Assembly (NCBI GenBank): GCA_934045905.1 | Contig: OW203761.1 | Location: forward strand, 31,422,964-31,486,963 | Direction of reading: 5' to 3' | DNA from: Leuctra nigra | Lineage: Eukaryota; Arthropoda; Insecta; Plecoptera; Leuctridae | Length of the DNA stretch: 64,000 nucleotides | Shown here: positions 1-8,889 of the stretch, piece after piece | How the letters are laid out: each line of letters starts with the position of its first letter | Position numbering within the stretch: the stretch's first letter is position 1 | Notes under the pieces: generated by a model | Told to the model about the DNA's origin: nothing | Databases searched by the model: none | Seen by the model: only the letters and a program-made list of their open reading frames with translations | Made by a program: the position numbers and the translations under genes

Positions 1-1040
1 ATATTTTAATGACATACAAAAAGATGAGCACAATTAGGCATAAAATTTACATACCTTATACTTTGCAGCTATAACATAAAACCGTTCGTAAAGACATAAA
101 AATTGCAGGAACTAATTAATCTTAAATATACCTACCTATAGTATACAGTGAACTTGTGAAGTATGCAGATGCAGTTGTAAAGTATGATGGTGGTCGTAAA
201 ATCGCTTCAAATTTAGTTCATGAAAAAAAACGAAATTTATGAATACCAAGAATCACTGAACGTGGTTGTAATCTGTGGCAACATTATTTCATATTTAGAA
301 CAAAAAATACTAATTGCATTCTTTCTAGTTGGCATTGTTCTACGAATATTTATTTTTAAAATTGCTCTTCTATTCTTTAATTAATGTGCAAGAAAGACAA
401 AAATAGTGAAACTTTCCGTATAACTATTTTTTTACTCGTATATATGACTTCAGTTGATCAAAATATTACTTATCAGTGAGTTATATAATTAGATTCTGGG
501 TAGCTTAGGTGAATTTGCCAAATTTTTAAGATCGAAAAGTGTTTCGATCGAAATTCCTGTTTCATGTGATGCCAGATGAAGAACACAAACAGACGAATTA
601 GATCATCTTTTGTATACCAAAGCAAACTTTCAAGCAATAGGTATAAAATATAATAATTAAATCTCAAATATAAATTCAATTTGATGTAAGCTGACATCTG
701 CTAATTAGTAGTCGATCATAATTACACCATCAATGATATTGATCAGTTCATTATTATTTAATATATAATTACTAATCAATTTTTATTTTTTTAATCAGAA
801 TGAACTAATTAGGTATAATTGTGAGATGGGACAGAAAACTAGTCCATTATTAGACAGCATTATAATTAGATAATACATACAAACGCTGAAAGATCTGTTC
901 CTGCCGACCACTAAATTTCATCAAAGTGCATTACATTACTTCAAGGCTCATTTTTTCCATCTACAGTGATTGCAACTTTATAGGATAGCTAATTTCTGTA
1001 ATTGCCAAGGAGTATTCGACATTTTCAGCAACTTTTTGTT
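1..1040. other. AT-rich spacer, no gene seen
   Basis: AT-rich sequence with stops in all frames and no recognisable family. The only structure I see is a perfect hairpin at 530-549, 8-bp arms GATCGAAA/TTTCGATC around a 4-base loop. Equivalents start at 13155, 25005, 41121 and 53161. Confidence 0.6.
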
Positions 1041-1045
1041 TGTGA

Positions 1046-1970
1046 TTGTTTGAGCGCCAAAAACTAAAAAACTACATTCATAATGAGAGAAAATCGCAGT
1101 TTGATGGGTTTACATGGCGAGGTCTCCACATCTCTATCACAACGAAGAATTGCATAACTACAAAGAATCAACGTTGCCCTCCTAAAGTTGTCACGTCTCA
1201 TGATGGCGCCTCCACTGCATTGTCCTTCTCGTCTGTCATCTCCACCCTCCCCGAACAATAACGACATCGTCGACGACAACGCCGACCTGCCTTGTCGGCT
1301 GTCGGCTTCTCTGACTCCATACAGGTGGCTGGCGATGTAATAACTAAACCAAACAACAAATCATTCCGTATACAATTCCGAGAGTGGAGTATTTATTGGT
1401 GGGCTGTCAATGGAACTGCGCCGGCCTCGACTTTGGCGGAGGGTTCGGGTACAATTGGAAAGCGTCAAAAGTGAAATTATAAGATTTTAGTGTCTGAGGG
1501 ATACTGCGCTTTTTCTTGGCGAAATTTTGCCAGCGTATCGAGCGTGCCCACTTGAAATTTATGGCTCGAATCTCTATTTTTTGTATTATTATTATTTTTG
1601 CATCTGGCGTCTCCTGGAAGTAACGAATGGACCACTAGTCATTATCTTGCTATGTGACGTCACGAATAAAACAGATGACAGAAGGATGTGGGCCGTGACC
1701 GTCAAGAAGGCTGTGACAGCACAGTAATCAATAGTAATCAAATAGCAATGGATCCATTTGGAAATTCAACTGTCTTTCCCCCACACGTTTGATTGGCTCC
1801 CTCTCCCACTATATGGGCAGTGCTGCTCTAGTGTGAGTAAAGAGAACTATTATGCTACATTTACTCCTCCCATCACCATTGGTCCATTAGGCCAATTTTT
1901 TCACAAAACTAATATTACGATTCTGGTTATGGTCAAAATGATTTTCAGCCTTTCAGCATTTCAGTAAAAT
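1046..1970. other. GC-richer stretch with promoter-like motifs
   Basis: Base composition rises here relative to the first kilobase. Visible motifs are a 10-bp palindrome GTGACGTCAC containing a full CRE (1654-1663), a CCAAT box in reverse (ATTGG) at 1792-1796 and another at 1878-1882, with CTATATGG between them near 1809. Short open frames exist on both strands of 1046-1480, but they overlap each other, have no recognisable domain and are not supported as genes. Promoter function is only suggested. Equivalents lie at about 14199, 26050, 42166 and 54206 onward. Confidence 0.3.
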
Positions 1971-2320
1971 GATTTACCTCTCCCAACTCATACCAATACC
2001 GTACTGTTCATTTTCGAAAGAATCTTTCCCACTTCTCCTCTAATTGCAGTTCAAGGATTTCATTTTTGTTCTAATCCCCCCCCCAATGATGTTACCGTCT
2101 TCGATTGCTTGCCGAACTCCTTCTAACCACGCTCATGTTGAGCATGGTCATGCCATGCTCAATTTGACAAATTTGACAGGAGTTGTCAAACTATTTTGAT
2201 AATCTGTCAGTGATATTTTTTTCTGTTTGGAGATGCTTTCTTGGAAGTTTTTAGTAAATATAAGCTTAATTAGTAATCTAACAATTTTCTAGAGAAAGAT
2301 TGATATTTTCTGTGACACCT
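1971..2320. repeat. Upstream copy of the ~350-bp direct repeat flanking the minisatellite
   Basis: This segment (GATTTACCTCTCCCA... to ...TTTTCTGTGA) is repeated, diverged, at 2935-3440 on the other side of the minisatellite. Shared blocks include CCGTACTGTTCATTTTCGAA, GAACTCCTTCTAACCA and GACAGGAGTTGTCAAAC. It contains a poly-C run near 2077 that varies strongly between units. It preserves the uninterrupted GACAGGAGTTGTCAAAC sequence, which is the empty-site version of the insertion in the downstream copy. Confidence 0.8.
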
Positions 2321-2330
2321 CCTTCAACTG

Positions 2331-2910
2331 GGTGTAAGTGATGTCACATGGTGCTGGAGAGGGTGTAAGTGATGTCACATGGTGGTGTAGAGGGTGTAAG
2401 TGATGTCACATGGTGCTGGGGAGGGTGTAAGTGATGTCACATGGTGGTGTAGAGGGTGTAAGTGATGTCACATGGTGCTGGGGAGGGTGTAAGTGATGTC
2501 ACATGGTGGTGTAGAGGGTGTAAGTGATGTCACATGGTGCCGGAGAGGGTGTAAGTGATGTCACATGGTGCTGGAGAGGGTGTAAGTACATGGTGCTGGA
2601 GAAGGTGTAAGTGTGATGTCACATGGTGCTGGGGAGGGTGTAAAGTGATGTCACATGGTGCTGGGGAGAGTGTAAGTGATGTCACATGATGCTGGAGAGG
2701 GTGTAAGTGATGTCACATGGTGCTGAATAGGGTGTAATTGTGATGTCACATGGTGCTGGAGACGGTGTAAGTGATGTCACATGGTGCTGGAGAGGGTGTA
2801 ATTGTGATGCCACATGGTGCTGGAGAGGGTGTAAGTGATGTCACATGGTGCTGGATAGGGTGTAATTGTGATGTCACATGGTGTTGGAGAGGATGTAAGC
2901 GTGATGTCAC
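2331..2910. repeat. 31-bp minisatellite, U1
   Basis: About 19 tandem copies of a 31-bp unit built on GTGATGTCACATGGTGCTGG plus AGAGGGTGTAA. Exact 31-bp steps are seen at ATGTCAC positions 2341, 2372, 2403, 2434 and onward; 32- to 33-bp variants (AATTGTGATG, AAGTGTGATG) and one truncated copy near 2588 appear later. A GGTGTAG subtype alternates with the GCTGG subtype in the first third. Each unit contains a CRE-like TGATGTCA and a CACATG E-box. Confidence 0.95.
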
Positions 2911-2934
2911 TTACGGTATCTGTTAACCATTCTT

Positions 2935-3440
2935 GATTTACCTCTCCCATCTCATACCTATCCCGTACTGTTCATTTTCGAAAGAATCTTTCTTCACTTC
3001 TTATCTTATTGCGGTTTAAGGATTTCATTTTTGTTCTGGTCATTCCCAAAGATGCTACCGTCTTCAATTACTTGCTGAACTCCTTCTAACCATGCTCATG
3101 GTTGATCATGGTCATGTCAATATGACAGGAGTTAGTAAAATACAAATATTTGAACAGAAACACTGGTATTGTCAAGAAATAAAAATAAAAAGAGTCCGCA
3201 ATATTTCGCCGATGCGTTCGACCGGCTTTGTCAAGCGAGACTGCTCTCGCTTGACCTGTTCAAATATTTGTATTTTACTAAGTTGTTTCCTGGTATATTA
3301 TCTTTTTCTTTGTGTTTATTAATGACAGGAGTTGTCAAACTATTTTGATATTCTGTAAGTTATTATTCTTTCTGTTTGGAGATTCTTTCTTGGAAGTTTT
3401 AGTCCTTTTCTGAAGAACGATTGATCTTTTCTGTGATCCT
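2935..3440. repeat. Downstream copy of the direct repeat flanking the minisatellite
   Basis: Diverged duplicate of 1971-2320 (see that entry). It is longer because it carries the 188-bp insertion at 3134-3321. Equivalent copies start near 16039, 27949, 44194 and 56108. Confidence 0.8.
3134..3321. mobile_element. 188-bp insertion with nested inverted repeats and 12-bp target duplication, U1
   Basis: ATGACAGGAGTT stands on both sides (3122-3133 and 3322-3333), and the paralogous upstream repeat has GACAGGAGTTGTCAAAC uninterrupted at about 2177, so this is an insertion relative to an empty site. Inside, 3132-3157 and 3256-3281 are a perfect 26-bp inverted repeat (TTAGTAAAATACAAATATTT...). Between them lies a second hairpin with perfect 10-bp arms TCAAGCGAGA/TCTCGCTTGA. 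About 40 bp after the right arm precede the second duplication, so the inverted repeats do not define both ends. Family unknown to me; a non-autonomous foldback or SINE-like element is likely. Confidence 0.75.
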
Positions 3441-4324
3441 GGGAGTGACTGGAAAGTCTTTGTTTATCTTGGATTTATATTGAATGTTAGGTTTTGTGGC
3501 AATCTTGCCAGTCTCTGAAGAAAATTTGAACTCTTCTGTGCTCCTGCAAATGATTATTTGTGGATTATTCACGAAATTTCGGTTAGGTCATGGGGTTAGA
3601 TCATGTGCTGCACATACCGGTGCTCGCTTATCAACGCGTAACACCGAGCGTTTTCCTAGTTTAAATAATTCTTTAGTTCTTCAATTACTCGTGTGTAGTG
3701 AGTGAGTGGAATGATTTGATTTTATCTAGTGGAGCCAACCAAGTCGTACGGAGCGCACACTCTCATTGAGCGAGCTGAGCGTATAGCGAGCGTCACCACG
3801 GTACTCTTATGGCACTTTCTCTGTGTTTTTTTTTTTTTTTTTTTTTGCCTGCACTGCCCAGGTTAAGCCGCTCAAGCAATCGATCTGAAATTTTGCACAC
3901 ACACTAACGTAATCTATGCGGTCTCTGGGATCGTCAGTCCTTTAAAAGCTTTCTCTCCGACATCCGAACAAAGCGGACTGACATTGCTTTCGTTGCAGTG
4001 AAGAATTGACGAGTGAATTTGCATAAGCGGATTAAGAGTCTATCAGTACTGTTCAGATGCCAATCAAATATTTTATCAACTTGGAGATTTAATTTCAAAG
4101 ATTATGGAAATGTACGAGATAATCCATCAGAACATAATTAATGCATAATGGTAAATAAAATAAAAATAATATAAAAAATAAAATATTTATTAGACACATC
4201 TGTTTAAATTATGAGATTTATAAATCTATTGAAACAGATGACATGTTTGTTTCTAGTAAAACTAAAATTGACAAAAAAATGAGATATAACTGTTTCTAGA
4301 GAGAAAAACTTGAAAGACATAGTA
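3441..4324. other. Unassigned stretch with element-end relic and poly-T tract
   Basis: Holds a relic beginning TCTAGTGGAGCC at 3725 with the shared block CCAAGTCGTACGG (same family as 10453 and the right end of the U3 insertion), preceded near 3626 by GCTCGCTTATCAACGCGT, a block that recurs diverged near 10860. A T21 run follows at 3826-3846 (19 T in U2). After the poly-T comes sequence of unknown family (ATCTGAAATTTTGCACACAC), then AT-rich DNA. No gene seen. Equivalents follow in every unit. Confidence 0.5.
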
Positions 4325-4456
4325 CAGGGCTGCGATCGTGTAAAATGACAACTCCCTTGTCGAATCGACAAGCTTCTCATCTCAATGTTATTCACGGTCT
4401 TCTAGAGACTTGTCACCGTGACAAGGAAGTTGCCATTTTACACGATCGCAGCCCTG
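4325..4456. mobile_element. 132-bp foldback element (CAGGGCTGCG ends), U1
   Basis: Near-perfect palindrome: left end CAGGGCTGCGATCGTGTAAA, right end its reverse complement, arms about 30 bp with few mismatches, followed by a second palindromic block with GTCACCGTGAC, and an inner loop containing TTATTCACGGTCTTCTAG. No 8-bp or TA target duplication is evident. Length and structure fit a MITE-type non-autonomous DNA element; the superfamily cannot be assigned from sequence alone. The loop motif is shared with the elements at 4470 and 5773, so all three are one family. Confidence 0.85.
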
Positions 4457-4469
4457 GGTGCGATCCATA

Positions 4470-4629
4470 GGTGCGATCACATCACAACTTTCTTGTCGCA
4501 GTGACAATTTTCTCATTTAATATTATTCACGGCCTTCTAGGGTGCTTGTCACCGTGAAGAAGTGAACGGGCTGATCTTTATACTATGTTGTCACCGTGCG
4601 AACAAAGTTCTCATTTTATGTGATCGCAC
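4470..4629. mobile_element. Degenerate 160-bp foldback element next to the first
   Basis: Starts GGTGCGATCACATCAC and ends TTATGTGATCGCAC, matching the arms of the 5773 element, with the family loop TTATTCACGGCCTTCTAGGG. About 30 extra bases sit on the right side (GAAGAAGTGAACGGGCTGAT) and the arms are more diverged, so this is an older copy. It lies 13 bp from the 4325 element. Equivalents: 17571-17730, 29483-29642, 45725-45884, 57643-57802. Confidence 0.75.
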
Positions 4630-5137
4630 ATAATTAATTAATTAGTTTGCATTGCACAGACTCTGAAATGTCGAAAACAGTACTTCTGCCCCCACATAAT
4701 ATAATATAACTTAAACCAATTAAATTTCCATATGGAACATGGATCTGAAATAATTTCGGACTGAAACTATTTCGTTTCATCGCCTCATCATTCTTAAAAA
4801 AGTGCTAGCTGTATGCAGGGTCATGCATTTCGAGCAGCCAATAATAGTGCTACTTTTATTTTTTATTATTTATTGTGAGGAAAGGGGTTTGAGTACGAAG
4901 CCCCCGAGAACATTTTCTCTCAAGGTCATACATCTATAGAGCAATTTTTAGGTATATAAAAAGAAAATTTTACGGAAAAAACACAATAAATCATGAACAA
5001 ATCAAGTTTTTGGACCTATACATGCACTTTTTTCGTCCAAGTACCTACTTGATTCCAGGGATTTGAGCACCACAATTTGACCCGTAGAACGATTTTTTGT
5101 TTTAACCCTGCCCTAAAGGTACACATCGGTTGCATAC
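4630..5137. other. AT-rich spacer, no gene seen
   Basis: AT-rich sequence between the foldback pair and the GC-rich retroposon. It contains no open frame of note, no inverted repeat longer than a few bases and no family I recognise. Equivalent stretches follow in the other units. Confidence 0.5.
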
Positions 5138-5149
5138 ATCGTCCGTCGG

Positions 5150-5549
5150 CCTCACCAATGGACTGCCACCTTGACGCGGTGGTGGGGCTTAAGGGACCGG
5201 CTCGCATAGCGAGTTGGTCCCAACCAAGTGCAGTCCAGGGTCGACCTAGTCCCATGCCCTCCCTTGAATTTGCGGTCCCCTCGGGCCGGCCTCCCCCCTC
5301 GAGATGGTGATCCCCCTGAAATCAAGTCCCACCGGCCCGAAGTCTCCCCCTCCCCCCCGGTCCGTCCCCATTCCGGCCTGGCCTTCCCACCAGTGCTGGA
5401 CTCCCCCGGATCGGGCCAGTTAGGTCGACCCCTCCCCATGTCCTCCACTTATATCAACAAAGTTAAATGCAAAAATGCAAATATTAATGTGCGTAATATA
5501 ACCTCGTCGTTGACGCGCCGTTAAACCACAATAATCAATCAATCAATCA
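5150..5549 (+). mobile_element. 400-bp GC-rich retroposon A with 12-bp target duplication, U1
   Basis: ATCGTCCGTCGG flanks the element on both sides (5138-5149 and 5550-5561). It begins CCTCACCAATGGACTGCC, contains a small hairpin CCACC-TTGACGC-GGTGG, a C-rich body, then a 3' end ACCTCGTCGTTGACGCGCCG, GTTAAACC and a short (AATC)n tail. Such an ending plus a simple-repeat tail is typical of non-LTR retrotransposons and SINEs that use their machinery. Copy B has nearly the same 5' end, so this looks like a defined ~400-bp family rather than a random 5' truncation. Weak A-box-like TAGCGAGTTGG (5217) and B-box-like GGTCGACC (5239) occur at SINE-like spacing. Open frames on both strands here are composition artefacts. 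Confidence 0.8.
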
Positions 5550-5772
5550 ATCGTCCGTCGGACGTCGACACAAGCTTTCGAGTCACAATCTCAGTGGACG
5601 GAATAGGTGGATCAGTACATTAGTCTTCGGTGTCATGATCATGAGAGTATGCCGTGTAGTCATTTGAGGATAGAAAGCTAGGTCACGTTCCATGGCATCT
5701 TGAGGGAGAGGGCGTGGAACATAGGGTGCGTTGCGCTATGCAAGGCGCCTGACTTCAATACTTATGTCTCCA

Positions 5773-5899
5773 GGGGTGGGATTACATAAAATGATAACTT
5801 TCTTGTCACGGTGACAAGCTTCTCACTCAATGCTATTCACGGCCTTCTAGGGACTTGTCACCGTGACAAGGAAGTTATCATTTTATGTGATCGCACCCC
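5773..5899. mobile_element. 127-bp palindromic element (GGGGTG...CACCCC), U1
   Basis: Arms of about 46 bp pair with only three mismatches (GGGGTGGGATTACATAAAAT against the reverse complement GGGGTGCGATCACATAAAAT), and each arm itself contains the palindrome CTTGTCACGGTGACAAG. The roughly 35-bp loop carries TATTCACGGCCTTCTAGGG. No protein. Same family as 4325 and 4470. It sits directly beside the end of the gag relic. An identical copy has appeared in the U4 minisatellite (43920), showing that the sequence has moved or been copied recently. Confidence 0.9.
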
Positions 5900-5904
5900 A
5901 GCTC

Positions 5905-6690
5905 TTGAATTGATTAGAAATGACGTCCATGACTCGTCACTGACGAGTCATCGGCGAGGCTTGAGCCAGACATATTTCGATCAGTTCCTCTTCTGCATAC
6001 GACGATCCCAATCTTTCGTAATACTCTGCAATTACCCTGACAAATGAACCGAAATCTTCCTCTGGATGCTGGGTCCGTGCATCCTATTCACGTCGCAACC
6101 GCAGTATGCGATCGGGCTGCCCAAAAGCATGGATGAAATCCTTGGAAAATGACTTCCATAGTGTGTATCCTCCTCGTGACAACCACCAGCGTTCAGCGTC
6201 GCCGAGTATAACACTTGTGGAATCATGTCCTTGATAAGCTATGCCTCATCCCGCTGATAAGAACTTTTGCATATTTGCAGCAATCCCGAAGAAACACTTC
6301 CGGCATTTTAGAGTCTGAATATCCAATGAAAGTCGGAATTTCAAGCTTTAAAGCTAAATGGTGAACCCGGCAGAGAACTTCGAACAACTGAGCAGGAGAG
6401 GTATCCAAGGTGGACGGAGTGTATGGCGGAACTTCTGGAATGGGAGTGTGTGGCGGAACTTCCGGAACTGCGGGCACGGGGGGCGGTAGGGTTGGTGCCC
6501 TAGGAGCAGGGACATAGGGGACATTAACCGGCGGATGAGGTATTGACCATCAAAATCGTCGGCTTGAAATCGGCCCAAATCGCGGACTACATCCAGTGGC
6601 AAGTTATCTTCATCAAATGGATAACTAGACATGTCTAGTTGGTTTATTACCTCAGTGTTGTAACTATTAATGTTCGGACGAGACCCCACT
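5905..6690 (-). pseudogene. Decayed retrotransposon gag-like sequence, U1
   Basis: Minus-strand fragments in two to three frames read in the order of a capsid-type Gag: a proline-rich N-terminal stretch (VPEVPPHTPIPEVPPYTP), then LEIPTFIGYSDSK (compare the IPxFxG start of Gag cores), then GDAERWWLSRGG (the AxxWW block) and ARTQHPEEDFGSFVRVI followed by AEYYERLG (the RxQxxxExxxxF block). This block order is a known feature of Gypsy-like Gag and Gag-derived genes. At least one frameshift lies near 6235, and there are stops after LRLRRE (near 6083) and after SPMTRQ (near 5942). No zinc knuckle, protease, polymerase or LTR is visible. A perfect 23-bp palindrome (5929-5951) and an 18-bp palindrome AACTAGACATGTCTAGTT (6623-6640) lie inside. 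Confidence 0.65.
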
Positions 6691-6724
6691 TGTTGGGAGA
6701 TAACAAGTCAACAAGATCAATTAA

Positions 6725-7200
6725 AAAGTAGGTACCTACTTTATTTCCGTCAGAAAAGAACAAACCTTTCATAATATTAATCAACTTCCATTATTCTCCC
6801 CGCCTCCTTGATGTCATGCAGACAGTCTCATACCTTTCTTACAATACCTAGTAGTAATAATGTACTGAACTTGCTTTGTTTGCCAACAAAATGCAACAAA
6901 AAAGCAAAAATATTGATTTTCCCAATAAAGAGAATCAAATATCCAAGACAACCTGAATATAATTTGAGAACATTAATAGTTCGTTTCAGTTTATTTTTCC
7001 CTCCAGATCATAAATTTACTTTCAGCATATTATATTTAATTTGGAATGATCAACAAAGTAATTATTCATCAAATGAAACATTACACTAACAGTTATTTAA
7101 CAAGAAATGGATTCCAATATTAAATATCTGGTTCTGAAATGTTACGATGAAAACACATTGAGTTGATCCATACAAAATTAATAGGTATAGCTACTGAAAT
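6725..7200. other. AT-rich spacer with GTAGGTACCTAC palindrome
   Basis: Begins with a perfect 18-bp palindrome AAAGTAGGTACCTACTTT at 6725-6742. The rest is AT-rich; an open frame at 6808-7089 has no recognisable content and no conserved start in U3, where the insertion removes it. The U3 insertion point corresponds to 6860/6861. Confidence 0.5.
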
Positions 7201-7212
7201 ACTTACATTGGT

Positions 7213-7359
7213 TTATATTGGCGTCAGTGTGATTTGAATACAAGAATATCCTGGGACAAGACTGAAGATGAGAGGAGCTGCGAGATCTTCCACTGGCAAT
7301 GTCCGATACAGTTCCATCAGAACCAAGCGTAGGGCATTGTCAGGTAGTTGCATTAACAT
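7213..7359 (-). pseudogene. F-box-like reading frame, possibly an exon fragment, U1
   Basis: A 48-codon minus-strand frame from ATG at 7357-7359 reads MLMQLPDNALRLVLMEL then YRTLPVEDLAAP. This resembles the first half of an F-box (LPDxxLxxILxxLPVEDLxxA), the Skp1-binding motif of SCF ubiquitin-ligase substrate adaptors. The second half (VCRRW-like) is not seen; the frame ends in TAA six bases before a strong splice donor (GTAAGT, reverse of 7201-7206). No substrate-binding repeats follow. An extra YRT interrupts the usual spacing. It may be a decayed or mis-spliced copy of an F-box gene. The call rests on a short motif and could be chance. Confidence 0.35.
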
Positions 7360-8000
7360 GATCCAGACCCACGAGCAGCAAACAACAGCAATACAAGTAC
7401 CTCATCATTTACTATTAACCTAGCTAGTAGCCATTAATGTGCTCTAGCCTTGGCTGTTTGAGCTCAGTATAGAATGAACATTATATCAGCCTGATTGTAT
7501 TTTATTTGGGGTTTTTATACAAGTATTTGCTTCTTGACTTGTTCACCGTATTCACCGGTTTAGCACAACAATCAGACATTGTTTAGTTCTCCCTCTCGCA
7601 CGCACATTTCTTTAGGCAACTTCGTAGGATATGAAGCACTAATTCCTTGCAGGACAAGTGATCCGTCGAGACAGCGTACCAGACAGCGAAACAATTAAAT
7701 TCGCATGATAATTTGTGTGTGATTCATATTAATGTTGCTACACCAATCGGGTCATGTCTCCTATCTTCTTCATCTTTTAGTTAAACCCTTCTCGTTGGAC
7801 GTTTCCTAGATTGCGTTAAAGATTTACTCAGGAAGCAGGAGAGGATGAATTTAATTTACTTTTATTTTGTTCAAAAGACACAAATTATTTCATTTTTTAA
7901 TCATATGAGACCACAATTAACCATTTTTGTGACATCACTGCTACTCAGTGCTGAATAGGGAAGTCTCCTCATATATTTACTTCATCGAGTATTCGGGATG
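7360..8000. other. Unassigned stretch, no gene seen
   Basis: AT-rich sequence upstream (on the minus strand) of the F-box-like frame. I see no family signature, no long inverted repeat and no open frame of note. Equivalents occur in all units. Confidence 0.4.
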
Positions 8001-8226
8001 CTAGAAAAAAAAACACTCCGTGTAAAACGAAAATAACGATGCGCTAAGTCCATCGTTTTTTAAGTTTGTTAAGTATTTCTCGGTGTTTATACTTTTATTT
8101 CAAAAATACGATTAAATATTTGGAAATGTCATTGACTTGGCACCTTTTTTGGTATCACTCCTTTTCGGTGTTGAGTTTTTTAAAGGAGACTTGGCTGCCT
8201 TTTTTACACGTAGTGTTTTTTCTGGG
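8001..8226. mobile_element. Relic of the TIR element found intact in U3
   Basis: Ends GAAAAAAAAACACTCCGTGT and (right) ACACGTAGTGTTTTTTCTGG are inverted relative to each other. The right part, from TAAGTATTTCTCGGTG through GGAAATGTCATTGACTTGG to CTGGG, matches the right 199-bp arm of the U3 element (32954-33152) with scattered differences. The left arm is reduced to about 25 bp and the interior is gone. A small hairpin AACGATG/CATCGTT lies near 8035. Any frame through it is not a gene: a 6-T run in U1 and U5 is 7 T in U2-U4, shifting the frame. Confidence 0.75.
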
Positions 8227-8889
8227 ATATATTCTAGTCTATAGACACTGCATGAAGACTGCTCGAATATTTTCCATTTCAAGCGCTTCTGACCGATCCT
8301 TATACTTCTCTGAACTATCTGCCAAACTTCAGCTCCATTGCTATGGGTTTGACGATCGAAATTTGGCTGATGCTTTTATGGAAAATTTAAATTTACATAT
8401 AAAAAAGAAATGATAGGTCTGTTCGTCGGACTTTCGAACCTGCTTGGAACAGGTAATTGTGTTCGTCGGCCTACAGGAAGGCTGGTGCAAGTTGGAGCAA
8501 CTTAGAGCAGTTCAGAGCAAGCTTGACGAACATACTTAGCCATTCTTGTGGCATCACTACTTTTGAGAAGCTTATGGAAAGCAAGGTAAGAAATAGTAAT
8601 ATCTATACCTACCTATTTTAAAATAAACCCCACACGAAAAAGGTAAAATGGAGTGTACTTGTATGGTCATGGACGACATTAATCAGTATTGAGAATTGTT
8701 ACCAGTATTGTAGTTTGCTGCCAGTATTGTGTCTGTGTTACATGACTAACCTCTAGTCTTCTCTCTAACTACTGTTTGTATTGTCGCAGGGTTCTGTCAA
8801 GCTGATCAGCAGACCTGGGTTCGACGCAGGGGCCTCGAGCATCCTGTTGTACCTAACTGGCCGAGGACATTGTCTTGTTACTTCTCTGT

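Noticed and set aside
473..697. 74-codon minus-strand frame in the AT-rich region of every unit
   Set aside because: Tyr/Leu/Ile-rich translation of AT-rich DNA with no recognisable motif; conservation only reflects array homogeneity.
1046..1279. Overlapping 71-codon frames on opposite strands
   Set aside because: No domain, no start context that favours either, and each is the shadow of the other. No splice-supported extension was seen.
2331..2910. Minisatellite considered as a CRISPR array
   Set aside because: There are no unique spacers between repeats; 31-bp units are directly adjacent, and the genome is eukaryotic.
5152..5524. Overlapping open frames on both strands of the GC-rich block, repeated in each unit
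   Set aside because: They are caused by C-rich composition inside a retroposon, exist in several frames at once, have low-complexity Pro/Gly/Ser translations and no domain.
5773..5899. Assignment of the palindromic elements to hAT because one end reads CAGGGGTG
   Set aside because: No 8-bp target duplication is present at either the resident or the newly inserted copy.
6808..7089. 93-codon plus-strand frame after the gag relic
   Set aside because: No motif, AT-driven residues, and the U3 insertion removes its start without any sign that it matters.
8066..8413. A 115-codon plus-strand frame in U1 and U5
   Set aside because: Its first half is the right arm of a transposable element, and one extra T breaks it in U2, U3 and U4. 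The second half (LQLHCYGFDDRNL) faintly recalls reverse-transcriptase text but is too short to call.
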